The notes beneath the pieces are model-generated. The model saw nothing but the letters and a program-made list of their open reading frames with translations, was not told the DNA's origin and did no database searches. Below are positions 1 through 9,781 of a stretch of 64,000 nucleotides of DNA, piece by piece (position 1 is the first letter of the stretch; each line of letters starts with the position of its first letter). Position numbers and translations under genes: made by a program. The stretch is from assembly GCA_018266055.1 (NCBI GenBank), contig JAFDYT010000004.1, positions 1 to 64,000 on the forward strand, written 5' to 3'. The stretch is from Bacteroidota bacterium. Its GTDB lineage: Bacteria; Bacteroidota; Bacteroidia; Cytophagales; Cyclobacteriaceae.

Positions 1-2
1 TT

Positions 3-401
3 GACGGGCATGGCACCACAAATCAATCTCATACCTACCAATTGCGTGATGATGCTCCCGAAAAAGGAAGCAATTACTACCGGTTGGTACAGCATGACAT
101 AGACCATAACTCTGAAATTATAAAAACAATCGTAGCAGAGGTGAGGGATGGGCTATCTGCGATTAGCTTATTTCCTAATCCTGTAAGGACTGACACAGAG
201 GTTACGTTGGTAATGAATGGCCTACGACCGAAAGCGGAACAAGAAGTTCAGGTTATAGATATACAAGGCCGGATTCACACAATACTTAGAATAACTACCG
301 ACGAAAGCGGTAGCTTCCGGGGTCAATTAAAAACTGATTTAACACAAGGGCTGTACGTTATAAAAATAAATGCATCTATACTGAAACTAGTCGTTTATTG
401 A
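3..401 (+). CDS. C-terminal end of a T9SS-secreted protein (partial)
   Basis: This is the 3' end of a larger gene whose start lies before the window; the frame is open from the first complete codon at position 3. The visible 132 residues begin with a stretch ending in YYRLVQHDID, the usual lead-in to a type IX secretion (Por) sorting domain. The sorting domain follows, with SLFPNPV, a beta-sandwich of about 75 residues and the terminal GLYVIKI strand. In Bacteroidota such domains direct passage through the outer membrane by the PorSS machinery and are then removed or anchored. The function of the missing N-terminal part cannot be judged. Certain for the sorting domain, unknown for the rest. 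Confidence 0.85.
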   Translation, partial: DGHGTTNQSHTYQLRDDAPEKGSNYYRLVQHDIDHNSEIIKTIVAEVRDGLSAISLFPNPVRTDTEVTLVMNGLRPKAEQEVQVIDIQGRIHTILRITTDESGSFRGQLKTDLTQGLYVIKINASILKLVVY

Positions 402-565
402 GCAAACCCGTTACCCTTATCCCTCACTTTTTGTTTTCTATCAAAAGTGACTTGTTGAAATATCAACAAAATTATTTATGGACCTGCCTTTTTATTGAAA
501 TTGAGAGGTTTTTTAAATGGTATGAAGATTGAAGTAAGCACAAGAGAACCAAACCTAAAAGTATA

Positions 566-721
566 ATGTCTGCTGTGCTATTATTATTTCTGATGATGTT
601 AATCATTTTGGGAGGGGCATGCGCCTACCTTTTCTTATACCATTTGCCTAACAAAAATGATGATGATTTGATGGACCATTTCAGGAGTAAAACAAATAAA
701 CCTGATAGGCCATTGATTTAA
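566..721 (+). CDS. small single-pass membrane protein, hypothetical
   Basis: A 51-residue frame opens with ATG at 566. Residues 2-25 are a strong hydrophobic segment (LLLFLMMLIILGG), followed by a short acidic patch (NDDDLMDHF) and a basic tail. Layout and length recall small inner-membrane accessory proteins such as the CcoS oxidase-assembly family, but no diagnostic motif decides this. It sits alone between the T9SS protein and the sigma-54 regulator. No clear Shine-Dalgarno sequence is visible, which is normal for this phylum. It could be a chance frame; the hydrophobic-then-charged pattern is the only support. Confidence 0.35.
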   Translation: MSAVLLLFLMMLIILGGACAYLFLYHLPNKNDDDLMDHFRSKTNKPDRPLI

Positions 722-1091
722 ACCTTATCCCCAAGCTCAACCAACCAAAGAGCTAAAATCACGAACTTCAAAAGCTAAGAAGTTTGCCTTCGCCAAGACC
801 TGCTCAAAGCAGGATGTAAGAATCGCTCCAAAATTTGGAACCATAACATTATTTTATTTTTCAATGGGCATAAGTACCATCCTTAGCTTAAGCCTAACCA
901 TAATGATCTCCTGAAGCTGGGACAATAAAACCTTTTTGCCTTCGCTTTGAAGGCTTAAGTGCAACTAAATTTATTTGTTTAAAAAGTGACTTAGACCAAT
1001 ATCCATTCTTTTAATTATATAAATTGCAAGTGAATTTTTGCTTAATTTATTACGTTGAAAGGAAATCGCACAATTTTAACTTAATTGATAA
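722..1091. other. intergenic region without a recognised gene
   Basis: This 370-base stretch holds no convincing frame. The only structure noticed is a short hairpin (gccttc/gaaggc) at 938-954, with no T-run after it. The last 60 bases are A/T-rich and presumably contain the promoter of the response regulator at 1092; no clear TAnnTTTG box was picked out. Confidence 0.4.
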
Positions 1092-2630
1092 ATGAGTCTC
1101 CCTAATCCAAATATTCTTTACCTCGATGATGAGGAAGATAATTTGACTGTTTTCAAATCATCGTTCAGACAGAAATTCAACATCATGACGGCTACTACTG
1201 CAAAGGCCGCTATGAATGTGATGGAGCAAGTGAACATCGGTGTGGTCCTTTCCGATTTTCGATTGCCTGAAACAAGCGGAATCGAGTTTTTGAAAATGGT
1301 TTCTGAAAAGTATCCAAATACGGTGCGAATTCTGGTCAGTGCTTTTGGAGAAAAAGAAACCGTAATCCGGTCAATTAACGAAGCGAAAGTATTTAGCTTC
1401 ATTACTAAGCCTTGGGATAAAGATGATCTTGAAAGGACAATCAATAGCGCTATCAATGTCTATCATTTAAAATTTAAGAACGAAGAGCTTATCAATAGTT
1501 TGACAAAAAGTATTGATGAACTCACGATTGCCAACAAGGAAATTAGACTCTTAAAAGCAAAGCTTCAAAAAGAAAACGAATACTTACGTCGAGAGATTGA
1601 CAACAACCGTGGTTCGATCGAATGGATTGGGAATAATACAAAAATGCAACTTGTAAAGGAGAAGATAAAACAAGTTGCAAAGCTAAACACTGTGGTCTTG
1701 GTGAAGGGTGAAACTGGCACCGGAAAAGATTTAGTAGCCCGATCCATACATGCATTTAGTAATAGGGCTACGGCACCATTCGTAACACTAAACTGCTCGG
1801 CTCTGCCTGGAAATCTTATTGAGAGCGAGCTTTTTGGTTTTGAGAAAGGATCATTTACAGGAGCCGTTACTCATAAGGAAGGAATGTTTGAGTTGGCTGA
1901 TGGTGGTACCATTTTCCTCGATGAAATCAGTGAGATGTCTGTCGAGTTTCAAGCCAAACTGTTGCGTGTAATCCAGAATGGGGAATTTTATCGAATAGGA
2001 GGATTAAAACCGATCTTCGTTGATGTACGTATTATTGCGGCTACCAATCGAAATCTTGAAGAGTCTATTTTGAACGGAAAGTTCCGCGCAGATTTGTTCT
2101 ACAGATTAAACATTTTTCCAATCACCTTGCCGCCACTTCGTGAACGACAGGATGATATTCCAGCACTAGTCAATCACTTCTTGGAAAAATTCAATAAGAA
2201 ACTTGGAATCTGTATCACTCATGTTCCGGACAAAGTCTATCGGATGTTGCTAAACCACTCGTGGCCTGGAAATATTCGGGAATTGGAAGGTGTACTGGAG
2301 AGATCTATTATTTTAAGCACCAATGGCGAATTGAGTTTGCATGAGCTCACAGTTGCACACGTTACTGCTAGTGCGAATTTAAATCGTAATCTTTCGATGA
2401 GCGAGATGCAGAAAGAGTATATACTCAGCATTTTAAATAAAGTCGATTGGAAAATTTCTGGAAAAGGAAGTGCTGCGGAGATTTTGAAACTGAATCATAA
2501 TACTCTTCGATCTACAATGACCAGATTGGGTATTAATGCCCGGATAACTAAAGATGATTCGGGGGAATATATTGAGCCAAGTGATGGAGATGAGTTTGAA
2601 TCTTCGGACTTTATTGAAAGTCAGGAATAA
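1092..2630 (+). CDS. sigma-54-dependent response regulator (NtrC family)
   Basis: The 512-residue protein has three parts. Residues 7-125 form a receiver domain (ILYLDDEED, phosphoacceptor context LSDFRLPETSG, and the FITKPW lysine). A coiled-coil linker (about 130-170) follows. Residues 177-400 form an AAA+ sigma-54 interaction domain with Walker A GETGTGKD, the loop GSFTGA, Walker B GTIFLDEI and the R-finger region FRADLFYRLN. The C-terminal helix-turn-helix is near SAAEILKLNHNTLRS. The loop has S where GAFTGA is usual, a substitution seen in functional members. It would activate a sigma-54 promoter on phosphorylation by a histidine kinase not encoded nearby. The TonB receptor gene 147 bases downstream on the same strand is an obvious possible target. 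Confidence 0.93.
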   Translation: MSLPNPNILYLDDEEDNLTVFKSSFRQKFNIMTATTAKAAMNVMEQVNIGVVLSDFRLPETSGIEFLKMVSEKYPNTVRILVSAFGEKETVIRSINEAKVFSFITKPWDKDDLERTINSAINVYHLKFKNEELINSLTKSIDELTIANKEIRLLKAKLQKENEYLRREIDNNRGSIEWIGNNTKMQLVKEKIKQVAKLNTVVLVKGETGTGKDLVARSIHAFSNRATAPFVTLNCSALPGNLIESELFGFEKGSFTGAVTHKEGMFELADGGTIFLDEISEMSVEFQAKLLRVIQNGEFYRIGGLKPIFVDVRIIAATNRNLEESILNGKFRADLFYRLNIFPITLPPLRERQDDIPALVNHFLEKFNKKLGICITHVPDKVYRMLLNHSWPGNIRELEGVLERSIILSTNGELSLHELTVAHVTASANLNRNLSMSEMQKEYILSILNKVDWKISGKGSAAEILKLNHNTLRSTMTRLGINARITKDDSGEYIEPSDGDEFESSDFIESQE

Positions 2631-2671
2631 TAATTAATGCAACTGTTATCAAGAGCACGAATACCTAACTC

Positions 2672-2687
2672 TTGGTATATCTACCAA
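2672..2687. promoter_or_regulatory. perfect 6-bp-arm palindrome upstream of the TonB receptor
   Basis: ttggta, four bases, then taccaa. It lies 42 bases after the stop of the response regulator and about 90 bases before the receptor start. It could be an operator or a weak terminator hairpin; there is no T-run. Confidence 0.3.
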
Positions 2688-2777
2688 ATTATAAGTAAAT
2701 GAAAATTGCCCTTTAGAGGCGATTGATTAGTCCTTTCCGTCACGCCAATTTGCAGTCAATAAATAACTGCGAATTTT

Positions 2778-5183
2778 ATGATGAAAGGATTATTTTTATT
2801 GGTGCTTTCGGTGGCGTCAGCCTCGTCTACATTTGGTCAAACCGGTACTATCAAAGGGATAGCAAGAGACAAGGTAGGCGAACCTATAATCAATGCAACG
2901 ATTATAGTTAAGCCTTCTCTATTGGGAACTTCCACTAATGAACAAGGGTCGTTTATTCTTTCCAACATCCCGTCGGGAAAGGTCGAATTGCATTTTTCGA
3001 AAGTGGGGTACACCTCAATCGTTAAAACTATTCTGGTTGAACCAAACAAAACCATTGATGTATTCTTTGAAGCGGAGGAAAGAATTGAACTTCTCGAAAA
3101 CGTAGATGTGAGCGGCGTAAGATCAATCACGGGCATGGGTTATTTGGATAACCACAGCCAGGTGATTTATACTGGAAAGAAAACCGAGGTTATCCTCCTC
3201 GATAGTTTAGATGCCAATACTTCTCAAAATAATCCTCGACAAGTATTAGGTAGAGTGCCTGGAGCAAATTATTCAGAAACCGAAGCAAGCGGATTTCCTT
3301 CAAACGGAATTGGTTTTCGCGGACTAAACCCTACGCAGTCTATTGAGACGAACGCGAGGCAGAATGGGTATAACATTACTGCCGATCTTTACGGTTATCC
3401 CGAATCGTACTATTTACCAGCACTGGAAGCAGTGGAAAGAATAGAAGTGACACGCGGTGCGGCTTCCCTTCAATTCGGTCCGCAATTTGGAGGAGTGATA
3501 AATTATATCATGAAGAAGCCTTCCATGGTGCCTTTAGAAATCACCACCCAACAAACAGGCGGCAGCTTTGGTATGTATAATTCCTTCACTTCAGCCGGCG
3601 GCCAATCGGGTAAGCTCAGTTATTATTCGTATTTGCAATATCAAGGTGCACAGGGATGGCGACCGAATTCGGATTACAAAAAAATAACCGGCTATGCCCG
3701 GTTAGGATATTCGCTATCGGATAAACTAAAAGTTGGTGTTGAATACTCCATCCTAAGAAATCGCCTGCATATGCCGGGAGGTTTTACTGACAGTGCTTTT
3801 TACGCTAACTCGCGCGCCTCTTTTCGGGCGCGTAACTGGCTCACTAGTCCTTGGAATATTTTGACCCTTACTCTGGATTGGAAAATCAATAGCCTCACTT
3901 CACTAAGTTTCAAATCCTCTTTCAATGAAAGCGCTCGTGATCTGGTGTGGAGAAACGAAGATGGTGGCCCACAAGCTATGGATCTAATTGACCCCACTAC
4001 CAACATGTATGTGAATCGTGAAGTGGAGCACGAAGGATTTAAAAGCAACACTTCCGAGGCGAGGTTGCTAACTCATTACAGACTTTGGTCTGTTCGGAAT
4101 ACTTTGGCGACCGGAGTACGCTTCTTTTCAGGTAAAATGAAAAGACAAGGAGGAGGCGTGGGAACGACTGGGTTTGATTTTGATTTGAATTTGGTTCAAC
4201 CAGGCTTTGAGTATGATTTAGATTTTACTACCACTAACCTAGCTGCCTTTATTGAAAATACTTTTCACGTAAGTGAAAAATTTTCAGTGACTCCAGGTTT
4301 CAGGTATGAATACATCAATTCAACCATAAAGGGGTATAACCCGAGCGAAGACGAAACTGCAGTAATATACTCTGATCGATCAAAAAATCGATTCATTTTC
4401 CTTTCGGGAGTTGGGTTACAGTTTGAAATCTCCAATACGACAAATGTTTATGCCAACTGGTCGCAAGCTTACCGACCGATGGATTACTCAAGTTTAACAC
4501 CTTTCGGCACGATCATTACGGTAGATCAAAATCTGAAGGATTCTGGTGGCTTCAACAGCGACCTTGGGTTTAGAGGTTCGGTAAAAAACTTTTTGAATTT
4601 TGACGTGGGCGGATTCTTATTGCACTACAACAACCGCATTGGTGTGATTGAAAAAACCGATGCCTCGGGTAATCAATTTCCTTACCGTACTAATGTAGCT
4701 GCGAGTGTTCATAAAGGAATAGAATCATACGTTGAATTCAATCCCGTTAAGGCTCTTACAAATCAAACGAAATGGAGCGTTAGTTTTTTTAATTCACTTG
4801 CGCTGATCGATGCAAAATATACAACGGGTGAATTCAACGGAAAATACGTAGAGTATGCGCCAACCATGATAAATCGGTTTGGACTCAATGCATCTATTTT
4901 GAAATTTTCTACTACATTTCTCATCAGCAACACCTCCAAAGCGTATAGCGACGCGGGGAATTCAAATGTGCCGTCCGCCGATGCTATCGCAGGTATCATT
5001 CCTGCGTATCGTGTGATGGATTGGTCTGCAACATTTCATCTTGGAAACTACAACATGAAATTTGGTGTCAATAATTTGACTGACACTCGCTACTTTACTT
5101 TACGCACTGGCGAATATCCTGGTCCAGGGATAATCCCTTCCATTGGCCGAAGTTTTTATTTCGGTGTGGGTGCAAAATTCTAA
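2778..5183 (+). CDS. TonB-dependent outer-membrane receptor, FecA-like
   Basis: The 801-residue protein starts with a signal peptide ending near SSTFGQ, followed by a carboxypeptidase-regulatory-like beta domain (about 22-105; GTIKGIARDKVGEP). The plug domain (about 125-245) includes VERIEVTRGAASLQFGPQFG, the classic plug motif, and the barrel closes with FYFGVGAKF. The plug resembles FecA-type siderophore/ferric-citrate receptors more than SusC. ATG codons occur at 2778 and 2781; either may be used. It forms one transcription unit with imelysin (23-base gap) and the di-haem lipoprotein, a grouping seen in iron-uptake loci, so iron or haem is the likely substrate. The substrate itself is inferred, not shown. 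Confidence 0.92.
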   Translation: MMKGLFLLVLSVASASSTFGQTGTIKGIARDKVGEPIINATIIVKPSLLGTSTNEQGSFILSNIPSGKVELHFSKVGYTSIVKTILVEPNKTIDVFFEAEERIELLENVDVSGVRSITGMGYLDNHSQVIYTGKKTEVILLDSLDANTSQNNPRQVLGRVPGANYSETEASGFPSNGIGFRGLNPTQSIETNARQNGYNITADLYGYPESYYLPALEAVERIEVTRGAASLQFGPQFGGVINYIMKKPSMVPLEITTQQTGGSFGMYNSFTSAGGQSGKLSYYSYLQYQGAQGWRPNSDYKKITGYARLGYSLSDKLKVGVEYSILRNRLHMPGGFTDSAFYANSRASFRARNWLTSPWNILTLTLDWKINSLTSLSFKSSFNESARDLVWRNEDGGPQAMDLIDPTTNMYVNREVEHEGFKSNTSEARLLTHYRLWSVRNTLATGVRFFSGKMKRQGGGVGTTGFDFDLNLVQPGFEYDLDFTTTNLAAFIENTFHVSEKFSVTPGFRYEYINSTIKGYNPSEDETAVIYSDRSKNRFIFLSGVGLQFEISNTTNVYANWSQAYRPMDYSSLTPFGTIITVDQNLKDSGGFNSDLGFRGSVKNFLNFDVGGFLLHYNNRIGVIEKTDASGNQFPYRTNVAASVHKGIESYVEFNPVKALTNQTKWSVSFFNSLALIDAKYTTGEFNGKYVEYAPTMINRFGLNASILKFSTTFLISNTSKAYSDAGNSNVPSADAIAGIIPAYRVMDWSATFHLGNYNMKFGVNNLTDTRYFTLRTGEYPGPGIIPSIGRSFYFGVGAKF

Positions 5184-5206
5184 AACAACTTTCAACAATT
5201 AAGACT

Positions 5207-6280
5207 ATGTGGAGAAAAATATATACCGTGAGTATCGTGATGATACTTTCAACATTTGGTTGTCAGAATGATTTTGATTCCATTCGAAAAGAGACAATTC
5301 AAGCTGATACCGATGAAGAACAAACAATTTTGGGATTGGCTCAAATTGAAAACGCAATCGTCGGGAAATGGCAGCAGGCATCTCTCGATTTGTATAACAG
5401 CGCGGTAGCACTTGCTTCCTTACCAACGGACGAAGCGTTGGCGAATTCACAAGTAAAGTGGAGCCAAGCGAGAGACCCGTGGGAAAACAACGAGAGTTTC
5501 GCTTTTGGACCTGTAGCTACCGAAGGCATTGATGCGAATACAGATGACTGGCCCTTTGATGTGACAGCATTCAATGCTGTACTTCAATCAAATCAACAGA
5601 TCGATGAGGCAATGGTGCAACAGATGACTACAACTACTAAGGGCTTTCATGGTATTGAGTATCTCTTGTTTGGTGAAAATGGAAATAAGAAGATCTCAGA
5701 CTTTAGCCATCGGGAATTTCAGGTGTTGATTTATTTATCAAAAGATTTACTGACTCAAGCTAATCGTTTGGCTAGCTATTGGACACCAGGATCTACTTCT
5801 AGTTTTTACGATGACTTCATCGCGGCAGGTTCAAGTGGTTCATCATACCTATCTACTGCCGACGCACTCAGCGAGGTGTTGGGATCGATGGTTGATATTC
5901 TAACAGAATTACCAGACAGTAAAATCCGAATCCCACTGACATTACAAAATAGTGCGTATGCCGAATCTCGATTTTCGGATTATTCGTGGACTGATTATCG
6001 AAATAATCTATCCGGAGTATACGCTGTCTATTTGGGAAAGTATGGTGACATCGCAACGGAAAAAAATTTTAGTAGTCTTGTTGCAAATAAGAACTCTGCG
6101 CTCAATGAGAAATTGATCACTCAGTTTAAATTATGTCTTGCACTGATGGATTTGGTGCAGCCTTCATCATTCAATCAGGCGTTGACTACCAAACAAGAAC
6201 AGCTTCAAGAAATTATTACTGAATTAGAAAAGCTAACGAAAATTCTGAATGAAGAAGTACGAAAGACTTTATCACTATAG
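5207..6280 (+). CDS. imelysin family lipoprotein (M75-like)
   Basis: The 357 residues start with a lipoprotein signal (lipobox STFGC, lipid-bearing Cys about residue 19), so the protein is membrane anchored in the periplasm or at the surface. The imelysin signature GxHxxE is present as GFHGIEYLLFG at about residue 146. The body is the expected all-helical two-repeat fold, with WSQARDPWENNESFAFGP typical of the first half. Imelysin proteins are regulated by iron and located beside TonB receptors; despite the M75 peptidase label most are thought to bind rather than cleave. The gene overlaps the next one by 32 bases, implying translational coupling. Confidence 0.92.
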   Translation: MWRKIYTVSIVMILSTFGCQNDFDSIRKETIQADTDEEQTILGLAQIENAIVGKWQQASLDLYNSAVALASLPTDEALANSQVKWSQARDPWENNESFAFGPVATEGIDANTDDWPFDVTAFNAVLQSNQQIDEAMVQQMTTTTKGFHGIEYLLFGENGNKKISDFSHREFQVLIYLSKDLLTQANRLASYWTPGSTSSFYDDFIAAGSSGSSYLSTADALSEVLGSMVDILTELPDSKIRIPLTLQNSAYAESRFSDYSWTDYRNNLSGVYAVYLGKYGDIATEKNFSSLVANKNSALNEKLITQFKLCLALMDLVQPSSFNQALTTKQEQLQEIITELEKLTKILNEEVRKTLSL

Positions 6281-7631
6281 TTTTCTGGTATTTGTGATAA
6301 TCATGTGGTCGTGTGGAGAAAACTCTTTTTCCCCATCGACAGACGATGATGCGGAGGAAGCTTACTTAGGTGGTTCAACCACTTCGTTCGATGCAACTAG
6401 TAAGGCTTACACGTTTCCCTTTTCAAATATCCTTGCTGAGACGTTGGTTCTGCATCAGCAAGGGGATGCAGTCTTTGAAACAACATTTGTATCTCCGCCT
6501 GCGACTTTCAATAGTGGGCTTGGTCCCCTTTACAATAACACTTCGTGTAAGTCATGTCATGTGAACGACGGCAGAGCGAAACCACTAATCGACTCAGAGG
6601 CCTTTAGTGGAATGCTTTTCAGAGTGAGTAGCACTGGTGTTGATAATCATGGAGGGCCGATCCCTATTTCAGGATTTGGTCTTCAGATTCAAAACAAAGC
6701 AGTTGCAGGAACAAATGCAGAAATGAAGTTGCAGATACAATACGAGGAGATCACTGGAATATTTGCTGACGGGCAAGTTTACACATTGCAAAGACCAAAG
6801 TATCTTATCATAGATTCTTACATACCTTTTCCAAAAGATGCACTGCTATCGCCACGAATTGCCAACCCAAATTTTGGATTGGGTTTATTGCAGGCCGTTT
6901 CTGAGGAAACGATTTTAAGTCATGCCGATGAATATGATTCGGATGGTGATGGTATTTCCGGAAAGCCGAATTACGTGTATGACTTTTCGGAAAATAGAAT
7001 GGTGCTAGGCAGGTTTGGATGGAAGGCTTCTCAACCTACATTATTGCAGCAAGCTGCTGCTGCCGCCAATGGAGATATGGGGATTACTTCTACTTATTTC
7101 CCTGAAGAGGCAAGCCTCGGTCAGTTGCAAGACATACCTTCACATACGCCAGAAATGACCGCTGATCAACTGAACGCTCTTGCAATTTATCTTGAGACAC
7201 TTGCGCCACCTGCCCGACGCAATGCATCGGACAAAACTGTACTGAAAGGGAAACTACTTTTCAATCAGGCACAGTGCGCGGCATGCCATATTCCAAAACT
7301 TAAAACAGGCACATATCAGCTGGCGGAAATTTCTAATCAAACGATTAGGCCGTACACTGATTTGTTGTTGCATGATATGGGCGATGGTCTTGCTGACCAT
7401 AGGCCTGATTTTAGAGCTACAGGTAGCGAGTGGCGTACGCCTCCGTTGTGGGGCATTGGATTGACAAAAATTGTAAACGGTCACACTAATTTTTTGCACG
7501 ACGGCAGAGCTCGCAATTTAATTGAAGCTGTATTGTGGCATGGCGGAGAGGCTGAGCAAGCCAAGCAAAACATATTGAAAATGACAGCTTCAGACCGTAA
7601 TGCGCTAATTAAGTTTTTAGAATCGTTATAA
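6249..7631 (+). CDS. di-haem oxidoreductase-like lipoprotein (DUF1111)
   Basis: The 460-residue lipoprotein (lipobox IMWSC) has two CXXCH haem-binding motifs, CKSCH near residue 100 and CAACH near residue 343, as in the di-haem cytochrome c peroxidase-like DUF1111 family often called thiol oxidoreductase. Conserved family blocks include GLGLLQAVSEETI, DSDGDGISGKPNYV, LGRFGWKA and FLHDGRARNLIEAVLWHGGEA. Together with the imelysin and TonB receptor upstream it forms a common iron-linked set. The start at 6249 lies inside the imelysin gene; MKKYERLYHY gives a normal basic signal-peptide N-region. Its stop codon directly abuts the stop of the convergent regulator gene. Confidence 0.92.
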   Translation: MKKYERLYHYSFLVFVIIMWSCGENSFSPSTDDDAEEAYLGGSTTSFDATSKAYTFPFSNILAETLVLHQQGDAVFETTFVSPPATFNSGLGPLYNNTSCKSCHVNDGRAKPLIDSEAFSGMLFRVSSTGVDNHGGPIPISGFGLQIQNKAVAGTNAEMKLQIQYEEITGIFADGQVYTLQRPKYLIIDSYIPFPKDALLSPRIANPNFGLGLLQAVSEETILSHADEYDSDGDGISGKPNYVYDFSENRMVLGRFGWKASQPTLLQQAAAAANGDMGITSTYFPEEASLGQLQDIPSHTPEMTADQLNALAIYLETLAPPARRNASDKTVLKGKLLFNQAQCAACHIPKLKTGTYQLAEISNQTIRPYTDLLLHDMGDGLADHRPDFRATGSEWRTPPLWGIGLTKIVNGHTNFLHDGRARNLIEAVLWHGGEAEQAKQNILKMTASDRNALIKFLESL

Positions 7632-8309
7632 CTAAAATGAAACCTTACTACTTGGTGTGCGGCTGGAGATTAACCCTAAATCATAGGCATAAGTGACTAA
7701 CTCTACCGGCGATTTTATTTTAAGTTTTCTAAGAATGTTTTTTCGATGCGTACTTACCGTGTGTGGGCTTAAGTTGAGATTGTCGGCAATGGCTGTAGTT
7801 GATTTTCCTGAAACGACAAGTTTGATAATATCTACTTCGCGTGAGGTGAGTGTGGTGGGGAAACAATCAGTTTGCTTCCGTCGCCGCGACTCCATCAGTA
7901 GGTCGAACACTTTGTTGCAAAAAAATTTTTCACCCGTAATAATAGAGTTTACAGCTCTCACAATTTCATCTTCGAAGCAATCTTTGAAAAGCAGACCGCT
8001 TACACCGGTTTCCAAAACACTTAAGATGGAATCTTTGTCTTTGTCGTCGGTGAAAATCAAAATCGGAACTTCGGGGTGGCGAGTCTTGAGTAAGCTGAGG
8101 TCAGCAGTCTTGAAACCATCCATTGTGAGATAATCGATGATGATGAGAGAGGTTTCTGCGTTAACAAGACTGAATAAAGTATTTTTTTCAGTGACTTGTT
8201 GGATGCGGGTTTTTCCTGTGTTTTGAAAATGATATTTTAAACCTAATGCGGTCAGCGTGTGGCCATCAGCCACCACAATTTCTTGTATAAGATTGGGCTC
8301 AGAGTGCAT
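7632..8309 (-). CDS. NarL/FixJ-type response regulator
   Basis: About 225 residues: a receiver domain (VVADGHTLTALGLK; the phosphoacceptor-like aspartate in LIIIDYLTMDGF; late-strand FKDC) and a C-terminal LuxR helix-turn-helix (LTSREVDIIKLVVSGKSTTAIADNLNLS, then VSTHRKNILRKL). The frame can start earlier at a TTG (8330), but ATG at 8309 (MHSEPN) is the better start. No histidine kinase is adjacent, so it is an orphan regulator. It is transcribed against the iron-type cluster and away from the beta-propeller gene, whose promoter region it shares (8310-8440). Confidence 0.88.
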   Translation of the reverse strand: MHSEPNLIQEIVVADGHTLTALGLKYHFQNTGKTRIQQVTEKNTLFSLVNAETSLIIIDYLTMDGFKTADLSLLKTRHPEVPILIFTDDKDKDSILSVLETGVSGLLFKDCFEDEIVRAVNSIITGEKFFCNKVFDLLMESRRRKQTDCFPTTLTSREVDIIKLVVSGKSTTAIADNLNLSPHTVSTHRKNILRKLKIKSPVELVTYAYDLGLISSRTPSSKVSF

Positions 8310-8440
8310 TTCAAAGCTAGACAGCCACAAAAATAGTATTATTTAGAATAATTCTAAATAAACTTTTGGGTAGATTGATATGCATTTTTTATCTGCAAGG
8401 AATAAATACTGCTTCAGTATTGTCCAACAACAAAAATTCC

Positions 8441-9511
8441 ATGAAAATTATGATGCATCGGGATCAGCAAACAAATTCAACTATTTGGAGCTATACAAAG
8501 GTCTTCTCCTTCCTTGCTACCATCGCCGCCCTTTCATTAAAGAGTTTTGCACAACCGTCGGCATCTCCGTCAACTTTATTGGCACTATCAAAAGGAGACC
8601 ACACGCTTGCCATTATCAATACAGCAACGCTAAAAGTTATTGCACGGGTGCCCGTAGGTCCTGACCCGCATGAAGTAGTAGCTTCTTCGGATGGCAAATT
8701 TGCTTATGTATCAAATACAGGTGGAGGCAAATCGTACGAGATAAACGTCATTGATCTGGTGGCGCAAAAGGCACTTCCGAACATTGATACGCGCCCGTTA
8801 ATCGGTCCGCATGGTCTAATGTATGCCGACGGAAAACTTTGGTTTTCAGCTGAAGGCACTAAATCTGTGGGACGCTACGACCCAGCCACAGGGAAACTTG
8901 ATTGGAGCATGGGTACCGGCGAAGACCGCACCCACATGGTGTATGTCACTTCGGACGGAAAGAAAATCTATACCACTAATGTGAATGCCGGTACTGTAAG
9001 TATCCTGACTGACACATTATTGCCGGCACCTCCATTTCCTGGTGCGCAACCGCGCAGAGATTGGGTTCATAAAGTGGTAAAAGTTTCTAAAGGAGCAGAG
9101 GGTTTTGACGTAACCCCAGATGGAAAACAACTGTGGACGGCTGCAGCCGATGATGGAAGCATTGCCGTGATAGATTTGACCTCTAAAAAAAAGTTGACCA
9201 CAATAGATGCAAAAGCAATAGGTGCAAACCGGCTTAAGTTTACAACCGATGGGAAGTTGGCTCTCGTTTCAAGCTTAAGGGGTGGCGACTTTTTTGTATT
9301 CGATGTAGCAACCCACAAAGAAGTAAAACGAATCAGCATCGGCAAAGGAGCTGCGGGGATAGAAGTAGATCCTGATGGTTCACGCGTTTTCATAGGATGC
9401 ACCCCAGACAACTATGTAGCAGTAATCGACCTCAAGAAATTGGAGGTGGTGGGTCATATTGATGTTGGCGCCGGGCCGGATGGCTTGGCCTGGGCCGTTA
9501 GGAAATTTTAG
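8441..9511 (+). CDS. YVTN-family beta-propeller protein, secreted
   Basis: I place the start at ATG 8441 (MKIMMHRDQQ), because upstream residues of the open frame do not look like a signal sequence. An internal hydrophobic stretch ending LKSFAQ serves as the export signal. The mature part (about 320 residues) is made of beta-propeller blades with YVTN/NHL-type repeats: DGKFAYVSNT, DGKKIYTTNVNAGTVS, DGKQLWTAAADDGS, DGSRVFIGCTPDNYVAVID and a closing blade VGAGPDGLAWAV. Such propellers are periplasmic binding or scaffold proteins. It starts a plus-strand set with a His-rich peptide and a PepSY-type membrane protein. Exact ligand unknown. Confidence 0.88.
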   Translation: MKIMMHRDQQTNSTIWSYTKVFSFLATIAALSLKSFAQPSASPSTLLALSKGDHTLAIINTATLKVIARVPVGPDPHEVVASSDGKFAYVSNTGGGKSYEINVIDLVAQKALPNIDTRPLIGPHGLMYADGKLWFSAEGTKSVGRYDPATGKLDWSMGTGEDRTHMVYVTSDGKKIYTTNVNAGTVSILTDTLLPAPPFPGAQPRRDWVHKVVKVSKGAEGFDVTPDGKQLWTAAADDGSIAVIDLTSKKKLTTIDAKAIGANRLKFTTDGKLALVSSLRGGDFFVFDVATHKEVKRISIGKGAAGIEVDPDGSRVFIGCTPDNYVAVIDLKKLEVVGHIDVGAGPDGLAWAVRKF

Positions 9512-9531
9512 ATGATAACAACGCTGAGACA

Positions 9532-9738
9532 ATGAAAACTTCAGTCTTAATATTTTTTATTTCGGCAATGGCATTCACTTCCAATGCCTATGCGCAAAAG
9601 AGCTCTGCCACTGATATTTCAGCAAAGCGGCACAATCGGAGTGACAAGCACCATAAACATAAACGCTGGAATATATTTAATTTTCACCGGCATCATGGAC
9701 ATAAAAAAGGCGGTCATCAACACTCCGGGAGAAAATAA
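9532..9738 (+). CDS. small secreted histidine/lysine-rich peptide
   Basis: 68 residues: a clear signal peptide (MKTSVLIFFISAMAF, cleavage after NAYAQ), then a 46-residue mature part very rich in His, Lys and Arg (DKHHKHKRW, FHRHHGHKKGGHQHSG). It has no recognised domain. The histidine clusters would bind divalent metals such as Zn, Ni, Cu or haem iron. The gene is 20 bases after the propeller gene and 43 bases before the PepSY-like gene, so all three are probably co-transcribed. A metal-buffering role is inference from composition and from the iron-type neighbours. Confidence 0.75.
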   Translation: MKTSVLIFFISAMAFTSNAYAQKSSATDISAKRHNRSDKHHKHKRWNIFNFHRHHGHKKGGHQHSGRK

Positions 9739-9781
9739 CAAGGAGCAATCACAACTTTAACTAAACAATTTATTTATTCGT

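Noticed and set aside
2737..2754. Possible sigma-54 promoter (cacgcc...ttgca) before the TonB receptor
   Set aside because: The spacing between the -24-like and -12-like elements is one base too long and the GG of the -24 box is missing.
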